From: Seongchinamella unica
Lineage (GTDB): Bacteria > Pseudomonadota > Gammaproteobacteria > Pseudomonadales > Halieaceae
Assembly (NCBI RefSeq): GCF_004354085.1
Contig: NZ_SMSE01000003.1
Span: 1 to 64,000 of the forward strand
Direction: 5' to 3'
DNA: 64,000 nucleotides
The notes beneath the pieces were generated by a model. It was given only the letters and a program-made list of their open reading frames with translations, was not told the origin of the DNA and ran no database searches. Position numbers and translations under genes: made by a program. Shown one piece after another: positions 63,559 through 64,000 of this stretch. Positions within the stretch are counted from its first letter, which is position 1. Every line of letters starts with the position of its first letter.

Positions 63559-64000
63559 TTGACAGCCATCAAGCTGATCGCAGGACTGGGTAACCCCGGT
63601 AGTGAATACCGGGGTACCCGTCATAACGCGGGTGCCGACTTTGTAGAGGAACTGGCGCGTCATTGCCACACCTCTCTCCAGCCGGACTCAAAGTTCTTTG
63701 GCCTGGCTGGCCGAATCAATTTTGCCGGCCACGATCTTAGGCTGCTGATCCCCACCACCTTCATGAACCGGTCAGGCAAGGCGGTCGCCGCCATGGCCAG
63801 CTTTTACAAAATTGCCCCGGAAGAAATCCTTGTTGCCCACGACGAGCTGGATATTCCCGCGGGTACTGCCCGGTTCAAGCGGGGTGGAGGTCACGGCGGC
63901 CACAACGGCCTCCGCGACATTGTGCCGGCTCTTGGCAACAACAGGAATTTTTATCGCCTGCGCATCGGCATTGACCATCCGGGTCACGCTTCCAGGGTTT
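63559..64000 (+). CDS. pth: Peptidyl-tRNA hydrolase, 3' end outside window
   Basis: Pth releases peptides from tRNAs that drop off ribosomes. The frame begins at a TTG ([20 protein letters not shown]); an in-frame stop lies just upstream. Catalytic and conserved residues are present in [10 protein letters not shown] (active-site His), PTTFMNRSG and [10 protein letters not shown]. About 147 codons are visible of a usual 190 or so; the end is cut by the window edge. Confidence 0.92.
   Translation, partial: MTAIKLIAGLGNPGSEYRGTRHNAGADFVEELARHCHTSLQPDSKFFGLAGRINFAGHDLRLLIPTTFMNRSGKAVAAMASFYKIAPEEILVAHDELDIPAGTARFKRGGGHGGHNGLRDIVPALGNNRNFYRLRIGIDHPGHASRV

Overview
The window is GC-rich chromosomal DNA from a gammaproteobacterium. 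Gene content and order point to a marine Pseudomonas-like or Cellvibrionales/Halieaceae-like lineage: murJ-ribF-ileS-lspA-fkpB-ispH, hemA-prfA-prmC, a TPR lipoprotein followed by lolB-ispE-tRNA-Gln-prs-rplY-pth, rpsB-tsf, map-glnD-dapC, and pilS-pilR. The lineage is inferred from synteny and protein flavour; no 16S gene lies inside the window. Almost all of it is core genome. There is no prophage, insertion sequence, CRISPR array or obvious genomic island.

Layout. Bases 1-282 hold the promoter and leader of an rRNA operon whose 16S gene lies just outside on the minus strand. Next come msrQ-msrP (periplasmic methionine sulfoxide repair), pssA, and a branched-chain amino acid block: ilvY divergent from ilvC, then ilvBH facing ilvC across a repeat-filled gap. 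From 8.7 to 16 kb there are two tandem DUF4124 proteins and a type IV pilus minor-pilin operon (pilE-pilV-pilW-pilX-pilY1-gspH/fimT). From 16 to 22 kb are clpB with a heat-shock-like promoter, pgeF, rluD and bamD. From 22 to 28.5 kb are two-domain nadE, the pilSR two-component system, a second FimT-like pseudopilin and ispH. From 28.8 to 36.8 kb a long minus-strand block runs pyrB-nudF-murJ-ribF-ileS-lspA-fkpB. Then follow sbcB and fumA, a coiled-coil membrane protein, tsf and rpsB, and the divergent map-glnD-dapC-nth. From 49 to 55 kb are an Smr protein, a CWC zinc-ribbon-like protein coupled to cysZ, an RhlB-like helicase, DoxX, a MATE exporter and moeB/thiF. The end carries prmC-prfA-hemA divergent from the lolB-ispE-tRNA-Gln-prs-rplY-pth cluster; pth is cut by the window edge.

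How the genes connect. The pilin operon, PilSR and the orphan pseudopilin together form a type IV pilus assembly and regulation set. IspE and IspH belong to the same MEP isoprenoid pathway. LspA, LolB and BamD serve lipoprotein maturation, lipoprotein insertion and outer-membrane protein assembly. GlnD, PyrB, DapC and IlvBCH cover nitrogen sensing and amino acid or pyrimidine synthesis.

The least explained material is non-coding. Four dispersed elements share a core of about 60 bp with two small hairpins, enclosed by long arms whose sequence differs from copy to copy but is self-complementary within each copy. A larger nested inverted-repeat element of about 314 bp exactly fills the gap between the fkpB stop codon and the ispH start. 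Two tandem arrays (23-bp and 34-bp units) lie downstream of ilvC. These are the best candidates here for poorly described biology.
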